Below, in pieces: positions 52,034-59,427 of a DNA stretch of 64,000 nt. The notes beneath the pieces were generated by a model. It was not told where the DNA came from. It did no database searches and saw only the letters and a list, made by a program, of their open reading frames with translations. Origin of the DNA: Bog-159 sp035602155 (GTDB taxonomy: Bacteria > Acidobacteriota > Terriglobia > Bryobacterales > Bryobacteraceae); the NCBI GenBank assembly GCA_035602155.1, contig DATNMW010000133.1:3125-67124 (forward strand). The letters run 5' to 3'. How positions within the stretch are numbered: the first letter of the stretch is position 1; each line of letters opens with the position of its first letter. A program made the position numbers and the translations under genes.

Positions 52034-52883
52034 GGATCACCGGAAAGGAAATGGTCAATTTGGCGCCTTCGGGAGTGCTTCGCGTCTGCAGGTCGCCGTC
52101 CAACTGGCGCGCCAAATCGCGCATGGATCGCAAACCGATACCCGCCGGCCGGGCGGGGTCCGCCGGCGCGCGAAAACCGGATCCGTCGTCGGCCACTTCT
52201 AGCGCGATACGGCCGCCTTCCTCGCTTAGCGACATACGCACGCGGCGGGCATCGGCATGCTGGATGACGTTCGAGATGCCCTCCTGCGCCACCAAATAAA
52301 TCGCCCGGCGCATCTCCGGCGGCGGCTCCGCGGAAATCGGGCGCAGATCCAGGGTGGCCGCAAACTTCTCGGATATTCCCGAAGCTTCCCAGAGATCGCG
52401 CAAAGCTTCCACCAGCGATTGCGTTTGCCAGGCCGGCACATACAGCCGCCGCGACACGCCGCGCACTTGTTCCAAGGCGGCACTGGCCAGCGCCGCGATG
52501 CGGTTCAGATTCTTGCGCACAGACTCGGGCGCGTCGCGCAACGACTCTTCCAGCAGGCTGGCGTGGACATGGATTCCAGCCAGCGACTGTCCCACTCCGG
52601 TATGCAGCTCGCGGCCTAGCCGCTGGCGCTCCGCTTCGAGCGAATCCGCCAGGATTGCGCCGATGTTTCTCGGGGCGTTCCTGGCGCGGGCGCGAAGATC
52701 GCGGTCCGCTTCGACCAGACGAAAGTAATTGCGCGAGGTGCGAAGCTGCATGGAAGCCAGTCGCTGCAACTCCTGGCAGGAAACTAGAGGATCCCCTGCG
52801 TCCGCCATTTGCTGTAGCCGGCGTACATGATAGCCTGAGTCGATTTGCAAGAACCCCGAGGCCAATTGAGTCGATCCCTCCAA
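52026..52883 (-). CDS. Cytoplasmic NarL-type sensor histidine kinase
   Basis: 285 aa. A short N-terminal helical region without a recognised sensor domain, then HisKA_3 with an intact H box RQRLGRELHTGVGQSLAGIH near residue 95, and HATPase_c (YLVAQEGISNVIQHADARRV; EVADDGSGFRAPADPARPAG; IGLRSMRDLARQLDG). No membrane helix, so the signal is probably intracellular or delivered by a partner. Coupled to the downstream regulator. Confidence 0.9.
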   Translation of the reverse strand: MEGSTQLASGFLQIDSGYHVRRLQQMADAGDPLVSCQELQRLASMQLRTSRNYFRLVEADRDLRARARNAPRNIGAILADSLEAERQRLGRELHTGVGQSLAGIHVHASLLEESLRDAPESVRKNLNRIAALASAALEQVRGVSRRLYVPAWQTQSLVEALRDLWEASGISEKFAATLDLRPISAEPPPEMRRAIYLVAQEGISNVIQHADARRVRMSLSEEGGRIALEVADDGSGFRAPADPARPAGIGLRSMRDLARQLDGDLQTRSTPEGAKLTISFPVIHA

Positions 52884-52960
52884 TTTTCCCAGCGAAGGCT
52901 TAAAGGAATAGTCTTACACAGAATTGCCATCTATGATGCACCGCTGCGATCCTAGATGTA

Positions 52961-52990
52961 CTTAGTACCTCAGTGAGATTCTTAGTACTT
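52961..52990. promoter_or_regulatory. Two CTTAGTACYT boxes 20 bases apart
   Basis: CTTAGTACCT (52961-52970) and CTTAGTACTT (52981-52990) are direct repeats exactly two helical turns apart. They lie in the 153-base gap between the divergent kinase and coiled-coil genes. NarL-type regulators bind tandem heptamers in comparable spacing, so autoregulation by the adjacent system is a reasonable guess. Confidence 0.45.
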
Positions 52991-53036
52991 GCTCCGCCAT
53001 CTCCCCGCGATTAAGGTAGGAGTGTCCAGTCTCACT

Positions 53037-53441
53037 ATGTTCTTTCAGCGATTGGCGGTGGTGATCGGAGGTTTTGCCGCAGGTGCGCTCGTCCGGCGTT
53101 GGCAGGCGCACGACGCCGCGGCCCCACGGCGCTCGCTCGACAGGCTGTCCAGGGAGTGGAAAGCGCAGGTGCGCGCCCACGATTACCGGATCAGCCGGCT
53201 GGAAGCGCGGTCCGAGGCGCACGAAGCCAAACTGGCGGAGGTGCCATCCACCGCGCAGATTGTCTCCGCGATGGACGAACTGCTGGGCAAGGCAATGTCG
53301 GGATTGGATGGCCGCCTCACGGCGCAGGCGCGGTCCATCGAGACGCTGCAGACCACAGTTTCGCAGACCGATGAGTTGCTGGAGCGCGTATTGGAATCGT
53401 TGGACACGTTGCGAGACCCGCCGCCGGAGGGCCGGGCTTAG
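53037..53441 (+). CDS. Small membrane-anchored coiled-coil protein
   Basis: 134 aa from ATG 53037; an upstream in-frame start at 52989 would cross the CTTAGTAC box. One N-terminal hydrophobic stretch (FFQRLAVVIGGFAAGALV) is followed by a basic linker and a long helix (DYRISRLEARSEAHEAKLAE; DGRLTAQARSIETLQTTVSQ; DELLERVLESLDTL) with heptad spacing. No family is recognised. It probably oligomerises at the membrane. Divergent from the NarL-type kinase. Confidence 0.65.
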   Translation: MFFQRLAVVIGGFAAGALVRRWQAHDAAAPRRSLDRLSREWKAQVRAHDYRISRLEARSEAHEAKLAEVPSTAQIVSAMDELLGKAMSGLDGRLTAQARSIETLQTTVSQTDELLERVLESLDTLRDPPPEGRA

Positions 53442-53582
53442 CTGGCCGGCATATGCCGGGAGGCCGTCCTCACAGACGAGCCTGCGACGAAAATGCTCTT
53501 CCAGGTTATCGGCGGTCGTGCCGTTCCCGAGTAGGTGCGCGCTGCCGGGGGCGATGAATAAGAATGTTGCAAAGGCCGCCGC

Positions 53583-54512
53583 TTAGCGCGCCAACAAGCG
53601 CTCCAGATTGCCGCCTAGAATCAGGCTGGCGTGGTCCGCGGCGATCTCGATGTCGCCCAACGCATGTATCTGCGTCTGAAAGATCTGCGCGTGCCATCCG
53701 CGCGGGAAGAACGACGAGTCCGACCCGAACAACAGCCGCCGCGGGCCGGCTACCTCCAGCGCCTTGCGGAAGACGTCTTTCAGATCCAGCCGCTGGGGTT
53801 GGTAGCGTATCCAGCTATTACTGCTGGAAGTATCCAGATACACGTTGGGACAGAGATCGCAGAGCATGAGTGCCTCGCGAAAGTAGCCCGCGCCAAAGTG
53901 CGGTATCACAAAATTCACGCGGGGGAACTCCATCGCCACGGGATGCAGGTCGATGGGATTGGAATAGCGCATGTCGAACAGAGAGGGAAGTCCCAGCTTC
54001 CGCCGTACGCCCACCGTGAGCACGCCGCAGTGCACGAAAACGACAGTGCCGGGATGCGCGGCGGCGGCTTCAAAGACGGGCCGTACGTGTGGGTCCGCAA
54101 TCGAATAGCGATGCATGGCCGGAAACAGGCAAACCCCTTGCAGCAGGCCGCCGGCCAAGGCTTCCTGCACGCGTTCGACGCCACCCGAGGCTATTGGATT
54201 AACCATGAAGAAGCCCCAAAAGCGATCAGGATGCAGGCGCACGGCGGCGGCCACCGAGTCTTCGTCTCCCGGAACGCTGGCGATGAGCGCGGCCTTCGCC
54301 ACGCTGTATTCATCCAGATTCCGTTTCCAGGCTGCCGCGAGATCTTCGCAACTTGCGGGGATGCGCCATTCCAACCTGCGGCCCAGTTCGTCCACATCGA
54401 TCGGGCCCACCGCACCCTGGCTGCTTTCGCCCGCCAGCCGTGCGAAGAAGGCGGGCGAGAAAAAGTGCACATGCGCGTCGCAGACGAGGAAATCACCCCA
54501 TGGTGTTTGCAT
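53583..54512 (-). CDS. Amidohydrolase-family metal-dependent hydrolase
   Basis: 309 aa TIM-barrel of the amidohydrolase-2/ACMSD-like group. LVCDAHVHFFSPAFFARLAG gives HxH near residue 14, VVFVHCGVLTVG gives another metal His, VNFVIPHFGAGYFREAL the next, and RRLLFGSDSSFFPRG the Asp. All metal ligands are in place. Members act on aromatic carboxylates and similar compounds by decarboxylation or hydrolysis; the substrate here is unknown. Its start overlaps the regulator stop by 20 bases, which places an enzyme in a signalling operon. Confidence 0.87.
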   Translation of the reverse strand: MQTPWGDFLVCDAHVHFFSPAFFARLAGESSQGAVGPIDVDELGRRLEWRIPASCEDLAAAWKRNLDEYSVAKAALIASVPGDEDSVAAAVRLHPDRFWGFFMVNPIASGGVERVQEALAGGLLQGVCLFPAMHRYSIADPHVRPVFEAAAAHPGTVVFVHCGVLTVGVRRKLGLPSLFDMRYSNPIDLHPVAMEFPRVNFVIPHFGAGYFREALMLCDLCPNVYLDTSSSNSWIRYQPQRLDLKDVFRKALEVAGPRRLLFGSDSSFFPRGWHAQIFQTQIHALGDIEIAADHASLILGGNLERLLAR

Positions 54513-55173
54513 TGGGTTTGTTCCAGTGCATCAGACCGGCCGCCAAAGCCATTTGGGTGACGCCGGCCACATTGTTGACGCCCAGCTTCTTCATAAGCAT
54601 CTTCCGGTAACCGCGCACCGTTTGCAGACCCAGGTCGAGCAGCACCGCGATATCCTTGCTGGTCTTGCCTTCGGCCACCAGCCGCAGCACCTGCAATTCG
54701 CGCGGCGAGAGGGTGTTCAGAGGCGACTGACTGCTGGCGGTCCGCAGATCGCCGGCCTGGATGCGGGTCAGCAGGCTGTCGGATACCTGTGAACTGAGGT
54801 ACGACCCGCCGCGGGCCACCGTACGCAGGGCGTCGATCAGATCCCCCGAGGAGGCCCGCTTAAGCACGAAAGCGCGGGCGCCCGAGCGGATGGCGCTGAC
54901 CACCGAATTCTCATCGTCGTAAATCGAGAGGATGACCACCCGGGTTTGCGGCGAGTGCCGCAGAATCTCGATGGTTGCCTCGATGCCGTTCACTCCGGGC
55001 AGGCCGATATCCATGACCACGAGATCGGGCCGGGACTTCTTGCAGAATTGTACTGCTTCCGTGCCGCTTCCGGCCTCGCCGACGACGCGGAATTCGGAGC
55101 TACGTTCCAGAATCGCGCGCAGACCGTCGCGCATCATCTTGTGATCGTCCACCAGCAGAATATCGTAAGCCAT
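54493..55173 (-). CDS. LuxR/NarL-family response regulator
   Basis: 226 aa. Receiver: ILLVDDHKMMRDGLRA, LVVMDIGLPGVNG phospho-Asp near 55, VVILSIYDDE, and FVLKRASSGDL. LuxR HTH: LSPRELQVLRLVAEGKTSKD and LLDLGLQTVRGYRKMLMKKL. It ends with an unstructured tail that overlaps the amidohydrolase start. The kinase at 55225-56238 lies 51 bases upstream in the same direction and is the likely partner. Confidence 0.94.
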   Translation of the reverse strand: MAYDILLVDDHKMMRDGLRAILERSSEFRVVGEAGSGTEAVQFCKKSRPDLVVMDIGLPGVNGIEATIEILRHSPQTRVVILSIYDDENSVVSAIRSGARAFVLKRASSGDLIDALRTVARGGSYLSSQVSDSLLTRIQAGDLRTASSQSPLNTLSPRELQVLRLVAEGKTSKDIAVLLDLGLQTVRGYRKMLMKKLGVNNVAGVTQMALAAGLMHWNKPNANTMG

Positions 55174-55224
55174 ACGTAGCCCAATCGGGTTGGAGCGTCC
55201 AAGATTGCCTACCCGCCAGGAAAA

Positions 55225-56238
55225 CTACTCTTGCCCCGCCTCGGCGCGGCAAAGCGCACGCACTAAAGTTCCCTTGCCGGGCGCGCTTTCGATTTGCAGC
55301 TCGATGCCCGCCCGATCCGCGAAATGTTGCATCACCAAACGCTCCAGCCAGCCTCCCCGAAAAGTCCAATCCGCCGCATCCGGCCCCGGCGCGTTATCCC
55401 TGATTTCCAGCGCGGGACCGCTCCGCAACGACTTTAGCAATATCTCGATGGCGGAGCAACCCGTGCGCCGCGCCGCATGGCGGGAAGCCTCCTGTGCGAT
55501 GCGGTACAGGGCGGCTGCGGCCTCCGGTGAAGGTTGCGCCGTGGCATCCGCGAACACCCTCACGTTCCCGCTGAAATCCGTGCGCAGCCGCCCCGCCAGG
55601 CGGTCCAAAGCCGCACGCAATCCAGCCCGCTCGGCGATCGCCGGATTCAACTCGCGGTTGACGTCCCTCACCAAGCCCATGACGGTGTCCAGCATGGCCT
55701 GGATTTCGCCGATGCGCTGGGGAACCGGAAGGGCGCTCTCCGCAAGGTCCATGCGCAGCAGGTCGAGTTGCAAGCCGGCGGCGCTCAAACTCTGTCCCAC
55801 CCGATCGTGCAGAAGCTGGGGCAGCCGGGCGCGATCGCTTTCCAGGGCCTCAAGCGTGTGCAGGAGAACATCGCCCTCTGGCATCTCGTGGGCGATGCCG
55901 CCTGCAAAGGAGACTTCGCCGTCCGCCGACTGAACCGGGAACATGGTGATCGAAAATGCGCCGCGCCCGCCAAACCGGCCTGCCGCGGCGAGCGTCTCGC
56001 CAGTGAAGAGGCGCTCCAGGCGGCCGATCCATGAACGGCGCGCGGGCGGCGCAATCAGGTCGATGAAGCTCAGCTTCTGCAACTCCGCGGCGGCGCGGCC
56101 AAATACGCGCAGCGCGTCGCCATAGGCCGCCTCGAACGAGCCATCCCGCTTCAGCAACCAGGCACAGCCGGGACTCTGGCGGAGCAGCATCTCGCACAGC
56201 GTGGCGGCTGGCAGCGGTTTGGCAGTGGCTGGTGTCAT
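55225..56238 (-). CDS. PAS sensor histidine kinase (NarL type)
   Basis: 337 aa from ATG 56238; the reading to 56445 adds Arg-rich text and is rejected. PAS domain at residues about 10-125 (LLRQSPGCAWLLKRDGSFEA; SFIDLIAPPARRSWIGRLER). The H box LPQLLHDRVGQSLSAAGLQL keeps the His near 153. HATPase: YRIAQEASRHAARRTGCSAI and LEIRDNAPGPDAADWTFRGG, with the N box degraded (SRHAARR where SNxxKHA is usual) and a short G region. Autophosphorylation is plausible. First gene of the kinase-regulator-amidohydrolase operon. Confidence 0.85.
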   Translation of the reverse strand: MTPATAKPLPAATLCEMLLRQSPGCAWLLKRDGSFEAAYGDALRVFGRAAAELQKLSFIDLIAPPARRSWIGRLERLFTGETLAAAGRFGGRGAFSITMFPVQSADGEVSFAGGIAHEMPEGDVLLHTLEALESDRARLPQLLHDRVGQSLSAAGLQLDLLRMDLAESALPVPQRIGEIQAMLDTVMGLVRDVNRELNPAIAERAGLRAALDRLAGRLRTDFSGNVRVFADATAQPSPEAAAALYRIAQEASRHAARRTGCSAIEILLKSLRSGPALEIRDNAPGPDAADWTFRGGWLERLVMQHFADRAGIELQIESAPGKGTLVRALCRAEAGQE

Positions 56239-56489
56239 CGCCTGGCGCCAACTTCGAGGGTTGGCGTATAAGCGCTCAATTCTAGCAGGTGTGCAGGGCG
56301 CCGTCACTCTAAACACAGCGAGGCTATCGTTTGTTACGCGACGACTGCAAGACGGATGCGCGCGGCCCGGCTTTGCCTGGGCACCGATGCAGGAACTGGT
56401 CGCTGACACAGCGCTCCCCCCGGCGGCAGCGCGAGGAGGGCGCACGACTTGTGGCGATCCACCCGATTCGGCTATGCTGGGTTCTCACT

Positions 56490-57011
56490 ATGCCCCACGG
56501 CTTTGACATGCACCGCGTGTTCATTTCGGCTCCCGGAGATCTGGGGCGGGAGCGCCAAGCCTGCCAGGAGGCGATTGCCGCGGTCAACGAGTCCACGGCA
56601 ATGCCCGCCAAGGTCCTTCTCGTGACGGTTGGCCTCCGGGAGGACGAGCAAATTGCCGGAAGCCGGTCGATCGTATCGGACAATGTCCGATGGTCCACCT
56701 TCTTCATTCAGGTTTTCGAGGACGATTGGGGACCGAAGAACTTGTTCCGGAAGCTGTTCTACCTGGCTGTCGAATGCCGGGACGACGCCTGCATGCCCAT
56801 GCGAGAGGTGGTGGTCTGTCTGAAGGATGCACCGCACGAAACCGATCCGGAAATTCTGACGTTCCGCAAGGAGTTGCAGGACCGCGAGGATGTTCGCCTT
56901 TTCCGCTTTGCGAGCCACGATGCGCTAAAGGCGTACCTGGAGGAGGTTGCGACTGGCTGGGCGCAGGCGATCGTGCAAGCGAAGACGGCGGCCTCCGCCA
57001 CCGCTTGCTGA
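56490..57011 (+). CDS. DUF4062/TIR-like alpha/beta protein, 173 aa
   Basis: ATG 56490 (or 56508). DMHRVFISAPGDLGRERQAC then EAIAAVNESTAMPA is the 'VFISSPGDL..ER' opening of DUF4062-like modules, which fold like TIR/flavodoxin domains. WSTFFIQVFEDDWGPKNLFR, VVVCLKDAPHETDPEILTFR and ELQDREDVRLFRFASHDALK follow, a normal third strand and end. There is no second domain (NTPase or TPR), unlike defence proteins that carry this module at the N-terminus. It stands alone, convergent with the GNAT. Function unknown. Confidence 0.6.
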   Translation: MPHGFDMHRVFISAPGDLGRERQACQEAIAAVNESTAMPAKVLLVTVGLREDEQIAGSRSIVSDNVRWSTFFIQVFEDDWGPKNLFRKLFYLAVECRDDACMPMREVVVCLKDAPHETDPEILTFRKELQDREDVRLFRFASHDALKAYLEEVATGWAQAIVQAKTAASATAC

Positions 57012-57033
57012 AGCGAACGCCCGACCGCCGTTC

Positions 57034-57516
57034 CTACACCAGGGGGAGCGGGCGCCACTCCATATGGAAGTGCATCGCGTCTTCGCGGACGATCCGAAAT
57101 CCCAGACGCTGGTGAAACCGTAGCGAACCCGGATTGAACCGGAATACCATGGAGCGGATGGGCAGTTTCGCCTGCTGCGCTTCGGCCTGCAAGCGCTGGA
57201 TCAGGGCTGCGCCGATCCCCTTGCTGCGGAGATCGGGAAGAATGGCGATGTCCACTAAGTCGTACCCGTCCTCCTGGCGCGCCACCCATAGCCGCCCTAT
57301 CGGACGGCTATCCAGCAGCACAATGTGATAGCAGGAGTTCGGGTACATCGCCGCGTAGGCGCCCATCTGGGTCCGGAACTGCATCTCGATCAGGGCCGCC
57401 CGCTGGGCCTCGGTTAAAGGGGCCAGCGCGAATTCCGGGCCGCGAATCGCAAAATACAAGTCGTGGAGAAACGGCTCGTCCTGCGGTAGGGCGGGGCGTA
57501 CGGCCAGAAAAGACAT
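57034..57516 (-). CDS. GNAT-family N-acetyltransferase
   Basis: 160 aa. GNAT fold: VRPALPQDEPFLHDLYFAIR start, LLDSRPIGRLWVARQEDGYD, LVDIAILPDLRSKGIGAALI (motif A, R-x-K-G-I-G acetyl-CoA loop near residue 98), and LRFHQRLGFRIVREDAMHFH (motif B). It looks like the single-domain enzymes that act on small molecules or protein N-termini. It lies 68 bases downstream of the three tail-collar genes, on the same strand. Confidence 0.88.
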   Translation of the reverse strand: MSFLAVRPALPQDEPFLHDLYFAIRGPEFALAPLTEAQRAALIEMQFRTQMGAYAAMYPNSCYHIVLLDSRPIGRLWVARQEDGYDLVDIAILPDLRSKGIGAALIQRLQAEAQQAKLPIRSMVFRFNPGSLRFHQRLGFRIVREDAMHFHMEWRPLPLV

Positions 57517-57584
57517 GTTATGGAAGGCGAACCGTGCGCGCGGCCAGTCCCAAAAAATCGGCCTAAGGACTTAACGGATATTCG

Positions 57585-58106
57585 TCATGAACGCGCCGGA
57601 AAGATCCCCTGTAGCGCGATGATCCAGTTCAAGCCGACGAACGGCATGATGTTGTTGTGCGGTTGGTTTCCCCCGAAAAGGGAAATTGCCGCGGCACTCA
57701 TTGGCGTAAGCGGCGACGTCGAGGTGGAGTAGACGTTGCCAGCGGTCGACTCCGCGAAGGCATTGCCTCCCGGTGTGGACTGGGTGGCGGGGCGGGCCGC
57801 GGAATAGGGCGTATGGCTATGGATGGGAGTTTGGGAAGGAATCAGAGTTACGGCCGGCACGCCGCCCTTTTCCCCCTGGGTGTAATATTGCAGGCCGGGA
57901 CTTTGCCCGAAACCGATGGCCACGTTGCCCTGCAGGTTGGGCAGGCCGAAGTTGCTCTTCCCGTCGCCGCCGTACATCGTCCCCAGCAGTGAAAACAGCG
58001 CCGTATTTTGAAAAAGCGACAGAATCTGACCGTTGGCGAACGCCCAACCGCTGGGCGGGAAGTTGAAACCAACTAGCAATAATTGACCGACAAATGGATA
58101 GGCCAT
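57585..58106 (-). CDS. Tail-collar (Mdp-like) protein 3
   Basis: 173 aa. N-terminal collar domain AYPFVGQLLLVGFNFPPSGW, then FANGQILSL and GTMYGGDGKSNFGLPNLQGN, as in phage tail-collar and bacterial microcystin-dependent (Mdp) proteins. A variable middle is followed by the shared C-terminus GGNQPHNNIMPFVGLNWIIA then LQGIF. No signal peptide. It is the last of three paralogues in tandem, 27 bases after the second. No other phage gene is near, so a domesticated fibre role is likely. Confidence 0.88.
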   Translation of the reverse strand: MAYPFVGQLLLVGFNFPPSGWAFANGQILSLFQNTALFSLLGTMYGGDGKSNFGLPNLQGNVAIGFGQSPGLQYYTQGEKGGVPAVTLIPSQTPIHSHTPYSAARPATQSTPGGNAFAESTAGNVYSTSTSPLTPMSAAAISLFGGNQPHNNIMPFVGLNWIIALQGIFPARS

Positions 58107-58133
58107 GTTTTCTCTCTCTCCTAATTTCGGACC

Positions 58134-58628
58134 TTAGTTTTGGGTTGGGAAAATTCCCGTCAGAGCGATGCACCAGTTCATCACTAGAAAAGGCTGCCGG
58201 TTCTCGTGGGGCTGGCCCGCTCCGCTATTGCCGATGGTGGCGCCGTTCATAGCCACCAGACTGGCTGCCCCTGTGAATAGGGCGGCGCCTCCACCGGCCA
58301 CCAGAGCTCCAGAGGGCTTGGTGACATTCGCTCCCGACGCGGCCTGCAGCGGGTGGGTGTGGGCGGGCACCTCTTGCGCGACCAAAGAGTGAAACCACTC
58401 GCCACCCACCTGCCCCAAATTGATACCGTTGCCGAAGCCGACCGGAGTGCGGCCCTGCAGGTTCGGAAGCGCGAAATTCACCCTTCCGTCCCCGCCGTAG
58501 GTTGTCCCGAGAAGCGCAAACAGCGCGTTATTCTGGTTGATCGACAAGAGCTGTCCGTTGCACATCGCCCAGCCCTGGGTCGTGTAATTCCAGGAAGCCA
58601 GCATGAGCTGGCCCATGAACGGCGTCAT
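58134..58628 (-). CDS. Tail-collar (Mdp-like) protein 2
   Basis: 164 aa. MTPFMGQLMLASWNYTTQGW, AMCNGQLLSINQNNALFALL and GTTYGGDGRVNFALPNLQGR form the collar domain. EVPAHTHPLQAASGANVTKP is the His-containing region, and GAGQPHENRQPFLVMNWCIA then LTGIF is the shared C-terminus. A possible fibre or appendage protein. Good ribosome-binding sequence (AAGGAGAAACAG) precedes the ATG. Middle gene of the three. Confidence 0.88.
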   Translation of the reverse strand: MTPFMGQLMLASWNYTTQGWAMCNGQLLSINQNNALFALLGTTYGGDGRVNFALPNLQGRTPVGFGNGINLGQVGGEWFHSLVAQEVPAHTHPLQAASGANVTKPSGALVAGGGAALFTGAASLVAMNGATIGNSGAGQPHENRQPFLVMNWCIALTGIFPTQN

Positions 58629-58684
58629 TCTGTTTCTCCTTCTTTTTGTGGTCTCAATATGTACATGTCAGCCCTATTTTACGG

Positions 58685-59200
58685 TCAGCCCTGAGCCGGG
58701 TAGACGCCAAAAAGCGAAATGATCCAGTTCAGCACCTGGTACGGCTGCAGGTTATCGTGGGGCTGGCTCCCGCCACCGCTCTGCCCCACCATACTCGCAT
58801 TCATGCCGGTCGCCGGCGTCTCATCTATGTAAACCTTCAGACCGCTGCCTACCGTTTGGTTGCCCGGGTTGTTGGCGTTGCCGGGATTCGAGGAACCCAT
58901 CAGGGCGTGGTTGTGAACGGGGTATTGGCTTATTGTGAGAGGCACGCTTTCCAGGCCCCCCACCTGCCCGATGATATAGTCGCCGCCGCCGGCCACCGAC
59001 CCCTGGTGGATGGGAATGCGACCCTGCAGGTTGGGGAGGGCGAAGGTGTTTAGACCGTCTCCGCCATATGTGGTGCCAATCAGGTTGTATAACACATTGT
59101 ATGCCGAAATTGAGAGGAGTTGGCCGTTACAAAACGCCCACCCCACGGGCGCGAAGTTAAAACCGACCAATCGGACTTCCCCTACATAGGCAGTGCTCAT
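58685..59200 (-). CDS. Tail-collar (Mdp-like) protein 1
   Basis: 171 aa. MSTAYVGEVRLVGFNFAPVG, then WAFCNGQLLSISAYNVLYNL and GTTYGGDGLNTFALPNLQGR. The central loop has QYPVHNHALMGSSNPGNANN and the C-terminus is GGGSQPHDNLQPYQVLNWII then SLFGVYP. First gene of the three; the AAGGAGGC ribosome-binding site ends 7 bases before ATG 59200. The promoter probably lies in the 59201-59427 gap, shared with the divergent giant surface-protein gene. Confidence 0.88.
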   Translation of the reverse strand: MSTAYVGEVRLVGFNFAPVGWAFCNGQLLSISAYNVLYNLIGTTYGGDGLNTFALPNLQGRIPIHQGSVAGGGDYIIGQVGGLESVPLTISQYPVHNHALMGSSNPGNANNPGNQTVGSGLKVYIDETPATGMNASMVGQSGGGSQPHDNLQPYQVLNWIISLFGVYPAQG

Positions 59201-59427
59201 CCGCGAAGCCTCCTTGAATTTCGCGCCACTTTCCTGGCGCGCCGGTGTAGAATATCATCCTTCCGGTTCCATTTGCAAGTGACATTCGATACAATTCTTC
59301 ACGGAGCAACGCCGTAGCCGGGAAAATCGAATGAAGATGTGGTAGACTGTTTTCGGCTTGTCGGTACGAGCTGCCAAATTACGGGCCGGGGACCTGTAAT
59401 GCGCTATCTCGCGGAGGGAAGAGAAGT
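59201..59427. other. Divergent intergenic region, collar genes / giant repeat protein
   Basis: These 227 bases separate two divergent surface-type operons and must hold both promoters. No clear palindrome or -35/-10 pair was found. The right end has the GGAGGGAAGAG ribosome-binding site of the giant gene. Confidence 0.4.

Noticed and set aside
57585..59200. Prophage remnant
   Set aside because: Only collar-domain proteins are present; no other phage gene, attachment site or integrase was seen within the window.
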